DNA of 64,000 nucleotides from Arabidopsis thaliana (Eukaryota > Streptophyta > Magnoliopsida > Brassicales > Brassicaceae): NCBI RefSeq assembly GCF_000001735.4, contig NC_003075.7, forward strand, positions 5,891,001 to 5,955,000. The letters are read 5' to 3'. The notes under the pieces are model-generated. The model had not been told where the DNA came from. It did no database searches and saw only the letters and a program-made list of their open reading frames with translations. A program made the position numbers and the translations under genes. This document shows, one piece after another, positions 22,040 through 33,639 of the stretch; positions within the stretch are counted from its first letter, which is position 1, and the number at the start of each line of letters is the position of its first letter.

Positions 22040-22623
22040 GCCCCGATCCAGATTTGAAACCAGAAATTGGAATTTTCAAACTTAGGGTTTGATTTTGGGG
22101 ATTTATAAGTGGGAATCTTTCGTTTATGTCACAACGTCGTCATATCTGGTCAATAACGGAGACTCTTTCACAACCAACGTCGTATCTGGTCAATAACGGA
22201 GACCCTTTATCTATGTATTTTGAGATAACTCAGTCGTGAAGGAGTCATAACTAAGCTGTGTGACTATTATAACTCGGCCAAACCCTGAAAGTGCTTTCCT
22301 TAAGCCATCAGTTGGTACAATCAAGTAATTAACATATCATAATCACATTCCAACTAGTGGAATCATGAAACTATCTCATATTCTATATACTTTATCCAAC
22401 ATCATACCCAACAACATCATTCCTAGAAGTTTGGTCAACATAGTTTGTCAATCGACACTTACCGAAAACTCAATTTATTTTTTGTTTTCATATAATAGAT
22501 CTTGAAACTAATAGAACCAACAATTGGGTGGCTAGTTTGAAATCTCATAATAACATCTGGTTTCTTATAACTCGGTCAAACCACAAAATCTTCTGGCATA
22601 ACTCAGCCGTAACGTATTGGTAT
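22040..22623. other. Fragment with TAACTCAGCC-like motifs
   Basis: Unrelated to the parallel block. It contains ATAACTCAGTCGTGAAGG, ATAACTCGGCCAAACC, ATAACTCGGTCAAACC and CATAACTCAGCCGTAACG, variants of the motif arrays in the Ulp1-type relic at 0.2-4.3 kb. A 55-bp phrase containing TCTGGTCAATAACGGAGAC occurs twice at 22140-22205. No gene is seen. Probably a noncoding piece of the same Mutator-like family. Confidence 0.5.
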
Positions 22624-23005
22624 TGTGAGGCCCAAGCCCAAGAGGGTCCCAACCAACCCAAGTAACACACAAAACCCTAAGCGTGTGTATGTACATATGT
22701 ATATATCTCCCTCTTCACGCAGCTTCTTCTCACATCGTCTTCATCACCATCACTTCTTTATCTCTCATCTCAATCCCAGCCATCATCATCATCGTCGTGA
22801 CACCGGAATTGAAGTCACGTTGGGGTCATGATTGTTTAACGTGGTTGGTTTCGTCGCCGTTCATCACCGGATTGTTAGGTAAGGAAAACCTATCATGGCT
22901 ATGAACTATACTACTGAAATTATTCCATTTAGCAATTGGATTTGTGGATTATAACTTCAACTATTGAATTTTTGTGTGAACATGTGAAATAATGAAACAG
23001 TTCAA
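22624..23005 (+). mobile_element. 5' part of a Gypsy-type LTR
   Basis: Starts TGTGAGGCCCAAGCCCA and has a TATATATCTCCC box near 22700, then a CT-rich leader with CATCATCATC. Looks like the U3-R start of a plant LTR; the 3' end is cut off at the rearrangement junction before the Copia sequence. No coding capacity. Short open frames at 22625-22904 are inside it. Confidence 0.5.
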
Positions 23006-23032
23006 GTGGTAGGCATAGGATATGAAACACTT

Positions 23033-25987
23033 CAATAATTTCCCATTTCCTCTACCATAGCTGCAATTATTGTTTTAGGCATAGGATATGAAACTTTGTG
23101 TGTGAGAAGAGCATACCGTTGATTTGGTTTGATAATTCCTTTCTTTAATCTCGTGGTCATAGTATGAGTGGATTCTGTAGCTGAATGAAGAATGCTGGAG
23201 GTTGGTTGTTCATGCCTAGAGGATGATGAGAGAGCGTTGTTGCCAATAGGATCAAGATCGGAGCTTTCCGTACACTCAGAACACTCCTCATTTCCCGTAG
23301 ACAGAGTTTCAATTTCTTCAGTATTATTTTGAGAAGGAATGATTCGCAATGGTGTAACACAGACCGGTTCACTTGGTATGTCTTGATTGTTGTTATGAGG
23401 TGTTGTCTCCCCCTCTGTAATTATAATAGTAGGACTGCACTCTAATGAAAGGTTCTGTTCTTGATTTTTTGTGATGACAGGGACATTTGTACCAGTATTA
23501 GAGCCATCGGTTTCTTCCTTTTCCAATGGAACTGAAGAGCTTGAGAAGCCTTTTAACCAAGCATCAAACATCGGAGTTGGGGAAGAATGTTGCAGGCCAG
23601 TGTAAGTATCAATGAAAGGAAAAGAGCCTTCATCAAACACGACATGGCGACTTAGATACACTCGTCTAGTTGGAGGATAGAAGCAGCGGTAACCCTTATA
23701 CTTATTCGTGTAACCGAGAAAGATACACTTGAGAGACCTCAGATCAAATTTATTGCGAGCATAAGCACGAAATGTAAGGAAGCAGGCACATCCAAACGTT
23801 CTCAAAGCTGAATAATCTGGTGCTTTGCCAAACAAAACTTGATAAGGTGTGGCAGAGCTGTCAAGAGCTGTTGTGGGAAGGAGATTACTCAGGAAATTGG
23901 CAGTAAAGAACGCTTCAACCCTAAATCTCTATGGTGCTTTGCTTTGAAACATTAGTGTAAGACCCCTTTCTGTAAGTTGACAATGCTTTCTTTCTGCCAA
24001 ACCATTTTGTTGTGGTGTGTGAGGACATGAGATGTAATGTTGTATACCATATTCTTGAAGATGTTTTAAGAACCGATTACTTGTAAATTCTCCTCCTCCA
24101 TCACTCTGAAAAGTTCCAATTTTTGTTTGCAAAAGATTTTCAACAAGACTCTGAAACTTGATGAAGATTGAACAAAAATCTGATTTTTGCTTCAATGGAT
24201 AGAACCAACAGAATCTTGAGAAATTGTCAATGAAGATTACATAATACTGAAATCCTTGAATAGATGAAAGAGGTGCTGGACCCCAGAGATCACAATGAAC
24301 TCTCTCTAGAGGTCTTGAAGCAATAAAATCTGAAGAAGTAAATGGCAATCTCGAACTCTTCCCAAGCCGACATGATTCACACACCTTGCTGGTACTTTTA
24401 TTGATTTGGATCGTCTTTTTGTTAGCTAAGAGCTGAAGTACTTGAGGATTCGGATGGCCTAATCGCATATGCCAGACTTCATCAGTTGCCTTGACTTGTC
24501 TGGTGGAATAGAACGTCTGAAACTTTGGGTTCTCCAACTTATAAAGTCCCTCATTTGTACTGCTTCCCATTGTCAGAACTTTGTGAGTTACCTTGTCCTT
24601 TACAAGAACACCATCAGCATCAAAGGTGAAGGAGCAATGATAGTCTTTAGTCAATTTTGACAATAACAACAAGGACTTAGCAATATCAGGGCATACCAAT
24701 ACATCTGTTAAAGGAAGATTACCTGATGCAGAGGGAAGGCTTGCTGAGCCAATGTGAGTGATAGGTAAGAAGTTGTCATCGCTAGCCATTACCGTGTCAT
24801 TACCAAAATAAGGTTGCATCTGTTGAAGACGAGAGCTGTTGTTGGTGATATGAGTTGTGGCAGCAGAATCAGGAACCCAACCACTGTCATCTGTAACATC
24901 GGTGATGTGTAAAGCTGAGAAGGCAGTAGCGGCAGCTTCAGAGTGTTGGTAAGAGTTATCAAAGTTCTTGAGTCGGTAAACAACATCTTCATAGGTCGGA
25001 CCATGAAACGCATCTAAGGAACCTTCAAGAGAAGTGATTAATGGTTCATACTCACGGGTAAGACCATGAACCATGGCGAAAACCTTCATCTTTTCGGCAA
25101 TTGGACTTCCCACTGAGGCGAGTTGGTCACAGATGGTCTTGAGATAGCGTAGATACTCCTCCATGGTTTTGCCTTCTTTTGATAAATCGTGAAGACGACG
25201 TTGGAGCTCAAAAATCCGAGAGGAAGAGATTTGATTGAAGTGTTTTGCGAGATTCTGTCATACCTCATGAGATGTTTTTGAGCCCACGACAACACTGAGA
25301 ATGTCTTCAGACAATGAACCAAGCAGCCACACCATAACTACTTGGTCGGAGCGAAACCAAGCTTGATATTCTGGATTTGGAACAGCTTCAGTGACGCCAG
25401 TGTCTTGGGGACCAGAGACAGTGCTGATTGGAGGAGCAAAGGCGCCATTGACAAAACCCAGAAGACCTTGTCCGGAGAGGAAGGATTCGAATTGGGATTT
25501 CCACAGAATGTAGTTACGGTCTGTGAGTTTCACCGTAAAACAGTTGGGGATGTTTAAAGATGGAAGAGTATAGAGATCCATGGATTGATCCATGGCTCTG
25601 ATACCATGTAAGTTAAAATATGAAATCGAAAGTCTTTTGTTTATTGCTTCCAACTTAAGCCTTTGTGATTACAAGCTATGTCTATTTATACATCTAGATT
25701 GATTTAACCTAGTGTCTTCTTGATTTGCATAGCTGTCACTTGGCTGTTATGTGGCGTCGTTGTCTTCACATGATTCAAGAGCCTTATAGCGATTCCTCGT
25801 CGTTACTTCCGTACTGCGTGGAGATAAGGACCGCTCTGCAACTTTTCTGCTTTTGTCCTTTGTTGTTGCAGGTTGCCGTTGCACTATGTTGGGCTTGGCT
25901 CTTGGATTGGGCACTTGTTTCAGATTGGGCTTTAATGGTTTTGAGCCCAATTCCAAAACTGTGTCGTTTGGAGCTGTTCTGTTGATA
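23033..25987 (-). mobile_element. Copia element B: 5' LTR plus gag/protease/integrase half
   Basis: Minus-strand Copia. The 5' LTR is 25607-25987 and a primer-binding site TGGTATCAGAGCC adjoins it (tRNA-Met type). Gag starts near 25571 (MDLYTLPSLNIPNCFTVKL) and has an in-frame stop after SKTSHEV near 25260. The protease motif is DSAATTHIT, and the integrase zinc-binding region is WHMRLGHPNPQ and CESCRLGKSSRL. Integrase acidic sites lie in CDLWGP and QSDGGGEF and the HTPQQNGLAERKH segment. The gag CCHC zinc knuckle is missing: the frame passes from VVYRLKN directly to FDNSYQHSE. The 3' end is truncated at 23033 and a 36-bp deletion lies near 23062. TTAGC follows the LTR at 25988-25992, matching the TTAGC beside element A. 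Confidence 0.9.
25607..25987 (-). repeat. Copia 5' LTR (element B)
   Basis: 381 bp, the same length as the LTR of element A and about 99 percent identical. On the element strand it ends CTTACA just before TGGTATCAGAGCC, which fixes the boundary. Confidence 0.88.
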
Positions 25988-26205
25988 TTAGCTTCTCGCT
26001 AAACTAAATTGTTGACGTGGTAAGTTGGATGGACATGATTTTAGTTTAGACCAGGGATTAGTCCGGGTGTATATATTGACGATTGATATATATAAATTAC
26101 TTCAGTCAATTTAAAATTCAGTTTAAACTTGTTGAGTATATATATAGAGATATTAATTTATTTAATAATTTAATTTTTCTAATATTTTCCTCTTTGAATT
26201 ATTAT

Positions 26206-28029
26206 TGTAACACCCGCCCCACCATATAGGCCAAGACGGCATGTTATTCATCTGATCTTGCCAAAAAGTTTTCTTTAAACTTTATACATGAACAAAATAT
26301 TGCACATAACTCCTTACGCCTACTAACCTGAGGAAAAAGGGAAGAAAAAAAGGGTGAGTAAAGAATACTCAGTGAGGGGAATCAACTCTGCCCACTGAAA
26401 CATAGAACACTTTCTAAAGCTATACAACCATCATTATAACATATAAACTTAGACACAAGCAAACAACCTAACATGATTTACTTCTAATAATACATTCATA
26501 ATAACCATCTTATCAATAATAGCACATATATACATATCCTTAGGTCCAGTCATCCTCGTGACGACTAGAACCTCATGAGTGGAGGCTGGCCCTCGTGGCT
26601 CATACACTCCCATGCATCCCGGGCTCGTCAGCCTTTCTTGACCAGCATGTAACCCGTCGGCCCATCACTGTCCACATTACTAGGGAGACCACGGCCTATA
26701 GCTCGATTCTCCCCAGTCATACATACATTATACATACATCATACTCAACAATCATCAAATCATATCATCACATAATCTTATCCTATGCAATCAGATCTAA
26801 GCCTGCATATCAGGCGTCAAGATGCATAACAAAAGAAAATGATACTATGTTTCGCAAATACCATCCTCACCTTAGCCTAGTGAAGATGAAAACTCCTTTC
26901 TTTTCACTTAGACGATCTTTACTAAAACCACATGCTCATAAGCTCTAACTTAGTTCTCCTTCAACCAGGACTTGAATCCATGAGTCATGAAAGCTCCTGC
27001 AAAGCTTCAGCTCCAACCGAACTCGTTTCCCAACCAACAACACAAACTCATCACTATTTACTTCAAATAAAACTGTCCTGGAAACATACTCAGAAGTAAG
27101 GAACTAACCGTTAGAAACGTGATCCCACCGTTGAAGATGTAGATAGTAGTATCATGAATTACTCCACAAATTTACAGCATGATCGGATTTCATTACAAGC
27201 TCCAAACGTCGTCGTCAACAAGCCTTCTCGAACTGTCATTTAAGATTTCCTGGATTCACAGACTTTGCAGTTACTTATCATGAAAGAAACGTGCATAACT
27301 TCTTTAATATAATCCCGATTCCATCTCTGTCAGCGGCTATGAATTCTTCACATCGTCTTCTTTCTATAGACACCTTATTCGTTATTTGAGTCCCTCTGGT
27401 CTGTCGGGAAATCATCCTGCAAGAAACATTCTTGAAATTGTACTTCCTCTTTCCTCTTTTCTCTTCTTCTTCTTCTTTCTTTTCTTTCTTTCCTCCGACT
27501 GATCTCAACACCATCTACAAAATAGACTCATCACTGGTTTTTCATCACCATTGAATGATCTCGTCTCCATCGCCGCTTTATCTCCGACGCAACCAATCTC
27601 TTTGTTTTCCTCTAGTGGATCATGATGCTTGCTTTCTCTTTGATGTGGTGACTCTGGTGCAGCGAACACATATGGTGGTTTTGACCGTCTCCTCTATTCC
27701 TTTAAGGACCAAAACTACACTATGAAATCTCAGTTTACAAACATCGGCGACAACCTCTAACAACAACGACGTCTTGGCAACCTTGACTATCTAGCCTTTC
27801 TCTCTTTTATCTCTCTTTTTTCTCATGGAAAGCGGCTAGGGTTTATTTTTGTACGAGCTTGCTTCGCGATTCAACGGAGAAGAGGATACATACATATATA
27901 CGTACATATGTGCTCAAAAATCTAAATGAAACCCTTATGTCGTTTAGTTTAAAGAAATAGGCCTTAATGGGCTAGAAGTCACATGATGCAAAATGGCCCA
28001 AACACAAGATTTGGGAGCTGGGTGTTACA
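26206..28029 (-). mobile_element. 1.82-kb solo LTR, Ty3/Gypsy type
   Basis: Ends TGTAACACCC and GGGTGTTACA, flanked by ATTAT on both sides (26201-26205 and 28030-28034). The empty site is visible at about 17712. On the minus strand a TATATATGTATGTATCC box near 27890 and a CACTGAGTATTCTTTACTCA phrase near 26370 fit U3 and U5 of a chromovirus (Tekay-like) LTR. No gag-pol is present. Length is at the long end for LTRs. Short frames inside (26595-26948, 27278-27514) are not genes. Confidence 0.82.
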
Positions 28030-30489
28030 ATTATTTTTGTTAATTTCGGTTAAATTTGGTTAATTTTAGTTATTTTTGAAGAAAAACAAAAAAAACCACA
28101 ACGAATATGATAATATTTCGGTTAGTTACGGTTTTCATTTATTTAAGTTTTAATTTTTACTCATTGCACATTGCACCTTAAATAAATGACTCATAAAATC
28201 TCTACCCATTGAACATGCTCTAAAATGAGTTATTGACCGTCATGTTATCGATACACAGAAGGGCTATGTTGCAGGAGATTTTTCAGATTGTGGTTTGACC
28301 TGTATGTATTTGACATGGAGGTTTGTCTTGCAAAAAAAAATTAAATTGAGTTTTTTTTTGCACAAAAGCCTTATATTTTAAAAAAGAGTTATCGAGTGTC
28401 ATGTCATCGCTACATGGGAAGACTGTATTACGGGTGACTTTTGAGATTGTGAGATTGACTTACATAATTTGGACTTGGATGAAAACTTGCAAACGAAATT
28501 GACTTGAAGGGTTGTTTTGTAGAAAACCCTAATACCCTAATGTTAACTAAGATACCGATCTGTTATCGTATAAAAAATGTTTTTAGCATTTATTTATTAA
28601 GATTAGGTATGTAGAATCAAAATCAAGTTTATCATGATTAAACAAAGAGTTAATTTGTATTTGCTAATGGAATGTGTAAGATTTGAATTTTGATTTAAAT
28701 AAAAATACTAAAATAAATATAGAAAAGTGAGCAAAATACTATTTATAATTCAAAAATTATCGATAAGATATATTGTGTAGAATTAAAATGCAGTTTATTG
28801 TTATGAAATAAATAGTTAAATTGTATAGAAAAATGGAATGTGTAAGATTAAAATTTGGTTTGAAAAAAATACTAAATTAAATGTTAAGAAAAAAATATAT
28901 TACTATTTAAAATTCAAATATAATCGATATAATATTATATTTATTTCTTACACCCATTTTTAGGCGGACATTATCTAGTGTATTATAAAATATAAATCAT
29001 TTACCATTACTAACAGTTAATATTTTATATCTACAATACAATTTTGCAAATTATGTATTTAAAATAATTCGTTCCATTCATGGGGTGGCTTTCTTAATTA
29101 TTAATGTTTGGTTAAAAGAGAAAAACAACCAGTAATTAAAATATATAGAAATTAATATTGTTGTAAATTTGTTGATTTACTAGATGTATGTTATTCCATA
29201 CACTAATTTTTGAAAGATAATATTTTAATAATTGTTATTAGTCGTATTGAACGTTTACAAAAGATGTAGAAGAAACCAACCTGTAGCTTGGGTTCAAAAC
29301 CTAGTTCTATTAATACTAAGGTTTGCTAATCATGTTTAAAGTAAAAATAGATGAATTTTATCAATCCAATCTCTATGAATTTAATATTTTTTTATATAAT
29401 TTTGTATGTTTCATTGTTTATTATTTCATATTATCATTCTTTTAATTGAAATATGTTATTCTTATCATCATCTGAAAATTGTTTTTATTCACTGGACTTT
29501 CCCATATATAACTGCTCCATTGTTTTACATTTTTAGAACCCTAGTTTGTTCTTTCCAGGTCATTTACTATGTGGTTTTTAGATGTGGACAATAATATAGA
29601 GGTTATGAAATTATCTGAATCCATACTTTTTGAATATGTGAAACTCGGATAAACATCAAAATATCCGTATCAGAATCAGTAAAATGTTAGTAGAAAATAT
29701 TTGAAGGTATAAAGAGTTGGGCAAGATGTGTTAGCGGCAATGATTTTGAATGTGATGAGAAGTAATATCTAAGAACAAGTGGTTAGATACACAATTATGT
29801 GAATAGCTGATATAGTAGATACAACAAAAAAATGATTGATGAGAAGGAGATAGAGAAAGGGAACTTTGGTCCATTGACCAATGTGTTTGCGATCACTTTT
29901 TCAAATTTTGAAGTAATTGACTACATTGTACAATTTATGTGTAATCATGCATATAGTTTCTACATCGATTCATCATACAATCATGAGTTTTCATATATCT
30001 AGATCCTAATTACAATCAAATATATGTTTGTGAGAGGTTGTATGTGACTTTGAATAAAACACAACATCCTCCATTATATCTCTTTTGAGGATTTCAGATA
30101 ATTTTGAGGATTTTTTTAGTTGAAAACACATATATCTAACTAACATGATTTAAGTGGAATTTGGGAAGATTTTCAAACAAATCATTACAACTACTCTAAA
30201 TTCACTTAAGATCAACAAAATCATAAAAACTCAAATCATTTAAAACAAATGGTTGGATACACTTTGAAACTTGCAACTTATATTTCGATTGGTTGTTTTT
30301 TTATAGTCGATTGTTCTTAAAAAAAAACTATATACTTGATACATATATTAATAAATAAAAAAATTAAAACTATAGACTAAATGTTTTGCTGTGAAAGTGT
30401 GTTATTTATATCTTCAACATGAGAGAATGCATCATTGGTGGTGTGAGATAAAACCATTGTGTCTTTCTAACCCACATCTAACAAATATT

Positions 30490-30725
30490 TTATCGAATTG
30501 GGCCTTAAAATAATAATAAGTGAAGACTCAATAACACTAAAAATGCAGCGAATATTCTAGCTCTACAATGTTCTTCGGTATAATTAGAGTTAAAAATTTG
30601 TGGAGACTATATATAACTCATTTTGCCTCCCATGGGTCATAAGCAAGCAAAAAAAATGGAGCAAACTTTCATCATGTAGAAAACTTGTCTTTCTTTCTTT
30701 AATACATATTTGAAGGTCTAAAAGA
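30490..30725 (+). pseudogene. NDPK1 5' relic 2
   Basis: TTGGGCCTTAAAATAATAAT, GCGAATATTCTAGCTC, GGAGACTATATATAA, TTTTGCCTCCCATGGG and ATGGAGCAAACTTTCATC follow the order of the NDPK1 promoter and start. Codons read MEQTFIM and then TAG. The rest of the gene is absent. The site-II-like TTGGGCC is retained. Confidence 0.75.
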
Positions 30726-31359
30726 GTTAGGCAAGATGTGTTAGCGACAGTGTTTTCGAATGTGATGAGAAATAATCTTTAAGAACAAGTGGTTATGTAC
30801 AAATTTATGCGAATAGATGATAAAGTAGATACAACAAAATGATTGAGTAGCAAGAGATGGAGAAAGAGAACTTTGCTCTATTAAAAAATGTGTTTGAGAT
30901 CATTTTATCAATTTTTGAAGTAATTGGCTACATCGAATAATTTATGTACTTATATATAGTTTCTATATCAATTCATATACTTGATATATATATTATAAAA
31001 AATAAAATCCTTAAAACTACAATTTTTGTTTAGAAAATGTGTTGTGTATATCTTCAACATGAGAGAATGCATCAAAGTGGTGTGATCAAACTCTTTTAAT
31101 CCAAATCTAACAAATATATTAGGGTTTTGTGCCAACAACCCTCAAAAATATTTTTTTTTGCAACATAACCTTTCATATTAAATACATGTAGGTCAATACT
31201 CTGATATCAAAAGTCACCCACAGTATAACCACGTGCATAGATTTTATATAATCTTTGGGCGTGCTTAGATTTTGCAAACCGTATAAGTATGTATATAAGT
31301 TATTAAACTACGTCGTTTGAGCATCTTTTCGGAAAATAATACATTACTAGAGTGGATTG

Positions 31360-31412
31360 GAACCAATAACCTATAATACTAAATAATGCACTTAACCAAT
31401 TGTGCTGCAAGA
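31360..31412 (-). other. tRNA-like A/B-box module at a duplication breakpoint
   Basis: Minus strand: CAGCACAATTGGTTAAGTG (A-box-like) then TTGGTTCCAATCC (B-box-like) 35 bases on. No acceptor stem can be paired. The 4.8-kb duplication at 17218-22039 ends inside this module. Confidence 0.35.
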
Positions 31413-31725
31413 TTTATTGTTGATATTGCATACCGATAAATATATATTGTGAACATTGCATTCTGGGTTTCTTCATCTTCTTAGGAAATTAGGTTTATTA
31501 GCAATCCGAAATCTCTATTCACGTGAACTAGTTTGTTTATCACCACTGATTTCATTATCTTTGGCCATCATCAACAATTTGTAGAGCAAGCAAGGGCTCA
31601 TTCTCATCGCAATTAATCTATTCTTCATCGAGGAAAGCTCTGAGACGAGGCGTGGGTGGAAGAATTGAGCGTGTTCAGACTTGGGTTTGATCCGATCGTA
31701 ACCGCTCGCGCTGTTTGTCAAGTTT
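31411..31725. repeat. Noncoding block also at 5419-5738
   Basis: High-identity match to the block ending GCTCGCGCTGTTTGTC at 5.7 kb. The companion block that precedes it there follows it here (about 31868-32020). No gene seen. Confidence 0.65.
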
Positions 31726-31822
31726 TATGTTTACAATTCTGAAATAATGTTATTGTTGTATTCGATTCATGTTTAAACTATATATATTAATCGGTTTGTA
31801 AAGTTAACAAAATCACTCTGCT

Positions 31823-31880
31823 CAATTGGTTAAGTAATCTTTGAATAGTTCAATATGCCATGCGTTCAAATCTATTTTCC
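31823..31880 (+). other. tRNA-like A/B-box module
   Basis: TGCTCAATTGGTTAAGTA fits an A box and GCGTTCAAATC fits a B box 35 bases on. No cloverleaf is possible. Probably a tRNA-derived remnant. Confidence 0.35.
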
Positions 31881-32333
31881 AACATTATTTTGCGTTTTTG
31901 TTTAAAGGCTCAAAACAACGTAGTTTTAATAACCTATATATAAACATACGGTTTGCAAAATCTATACACGTCTAAGAGATATACTATAGGTGACTTTTGA
32001 GATCGCAGACCTGCATTTATTTAACTTACATGATTGAGTTACAAAAAAAATTACTTAGAGAATTTTTTGGCACAAAATCCAATTTTTATAACTAATTGAA
32101 CCTTAAAATAATAATAAGTAAAAGCCGTTTTTTTTGTTAAAAGAAGGCTCAAAACGACGTAATTTTAATAATCATGTACAGATTTATATGATTTGCAAAA
32201 TCTATACACGTGCAAGAGTTATATTGCGAACGACTTTTAATATCACAGTATTAATCTACGTTTGTTTGACATAAATAATTAAGTTGCAAAAAAATATTAT
32301 TTGTGTTTTTTTTATGAAGCCCAATATTTTATT

Positions 32334-32483
32334 TAATTGGGCCTAACATAATAATAAGGGAAGCCCAATAATTTGTAGCAAATATTCTAGGGTTAGAATA
32401 TTCTTCAACAGAATTAGGGTTACATGTGCGGACTCTATATAAATCTTTTTTGCCTCCTACGAATCACAAGTAATAAGAAAACA
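32334..32483 (+). promoter_or_regulatory. NDPK1 promoter: site II motifs, telo-box, TATA
   Basis: ATTGGGCCTAAC and an inverted AAGCCCAATA about 25 bp apart are site II (TGGGCC/T) elements. TTCTAGGGTTAG and ATTAGGGTTAC are telo-box-like, and CTCTATATAAATC is a TATA box about 50 bp upstream of the ATG. Site II plus telo-box pairs are known in plant genes active in dividing tissue. The same order is recognisable, degraded, in the two relics at 21.1 and 30.5 kb. Confidence 0.6.
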
Positions 32484-33366
32484 ATGGAGCAAACTTTTAT
32501 TATGATCAAGCCTGACGGCGTCCAGAGAGGACTCGTAAGCTTCCCTTTTCTCTTAATACATACTTGTTGATCTTGATCTGATTTTGGTTTTGTATTCAGT
32601 TCTTTGGATTGTTTATACTTAAAAGATCGATATGTTTGTGTTTTTTTCTTTCAGATCGGTGAAGTCATCTGCAGGTTTGAGAAGAAGGGTTTCACTTTGA
32701 AAGGTAATGATTTCGATTACCAAACTTGATTTTACATTATAATTAGAGGTCTTAGATCTAATTAAAGTCACTTTGTTACTTGAATTGAGATTGTAATGAC
32801 ACTATAGTTGCTTATGGTTTGGTCTAGTTTCTGAACACTAATAGTTTAGTAAAACTTGTTTGACTTGACAAGTATTCTGTGTTGTCTAATAGATTTTAGA
32901 TTATAGTATCTGTGCATAAGAACTTGTTATTATCTGGACCTTTTGTATTATGTAATTTGGTAGATAAGAGTGTTAGTCTTGTGTTTCTGATCAGTGTAGA
33001 TTTGTATTTTATACAGGTCTGAAGTTGATCAGTGTAGAGAGATCTTTTGCTGAGAAGCACTACGAAGACTTATCTTCAAAGTCTTTCTTCAGTGGACTCG
33101 TTGACTACATTGTATCCGGCCCTGTTGTTGCTATGATCTGGGAAGGAAAGAATGTTGTCTTGACCGGAAGAAAGATCATTGGAGCTACCAACCCAGCAGC
33201 TTCTGAGCCTGGAACTATCCGTGGGGACTTTGCTATTGACATTGGCAGGAACGTGATCCATGGTAGTGACTCTGTCGAGAGTGCAAGAAAGGAGATTGCT
33301 TTGTGGTTCCCTGATGGACCTGTCAACTGGCAGAGCAGCGTTCACCCTTGGGTCTATGAAACTTGA
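32484..33366 (+). CDS. NDPK1: Nucleoside diphosphate kinase 1 (cytosolic type I)
   Basis: Three exons, 32484-32534, 32655-32703 and 33017-33366, join to 149 residues, the usual length of type I plant NDPKs. The enzyme moves the gamma phosphate from ATP to other nucleoside diphosphates through a phosphohistidine. The start is [17 protein letters not shown] with the KPDGV phosphate-binding motif. The active-site histidine is H115 in [10 protein letters not shown], and the C-terminus is WVYET. No targeting peptide is present, which fits a cytosolic (also nuclear or peroxisome-associated) enzyme. The sequence agrees with my memory of A. thaliana NDPK1 (At4g09320). Two degenerate 5' copies upstream show that the gene was once in a tandem array. 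Confidence 0.97.
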
Positions 33367-33639
33367 TGATCTGTTGCTTTTTCAGTAGTGTGTTTTCGAC
33401 ATTGCTTGTCTTTTGAACAAGACTTCTATATTTAAGTTGAGTTTGATTATCCTTCTCTACTTTGCTTGCTTGCTACATATGAATACAACAGCTACCAACT
33501 GGTGATATAAAATATATCAGTTATTGCAGATACTGAACCAAAATTGACTCTTACCAATGGTTAGATCAAACCTATTTAGTAAACACAAGATCATACTTCT
33601 TGTAACCTTGTGTTTCATGAACACATAATGTTGTCAATC

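Larger units (their letters stand above)
25993..31370. repeat. Second copy of the SPRY downstream flank
   Basis: Parallels 17515-22039 base for base over most of its length. It carries the 1.8-kb solo LTR (26206-28029), lacks the fold-back element, and keeps about 110 bp near 30215-30330 that the first copy has lost. No intact gene. Contains NDPK1 relic 2. Short open frames at 29406-29594 also occur at 20167-20355 in the other copy but show no codon conservation. Confidence 0.88.

Noticed and set aside
31823..31880. A genuine tRNA gene
   Set aside because: A and B boxes are present but no acceptor or anticodon stem pairs.
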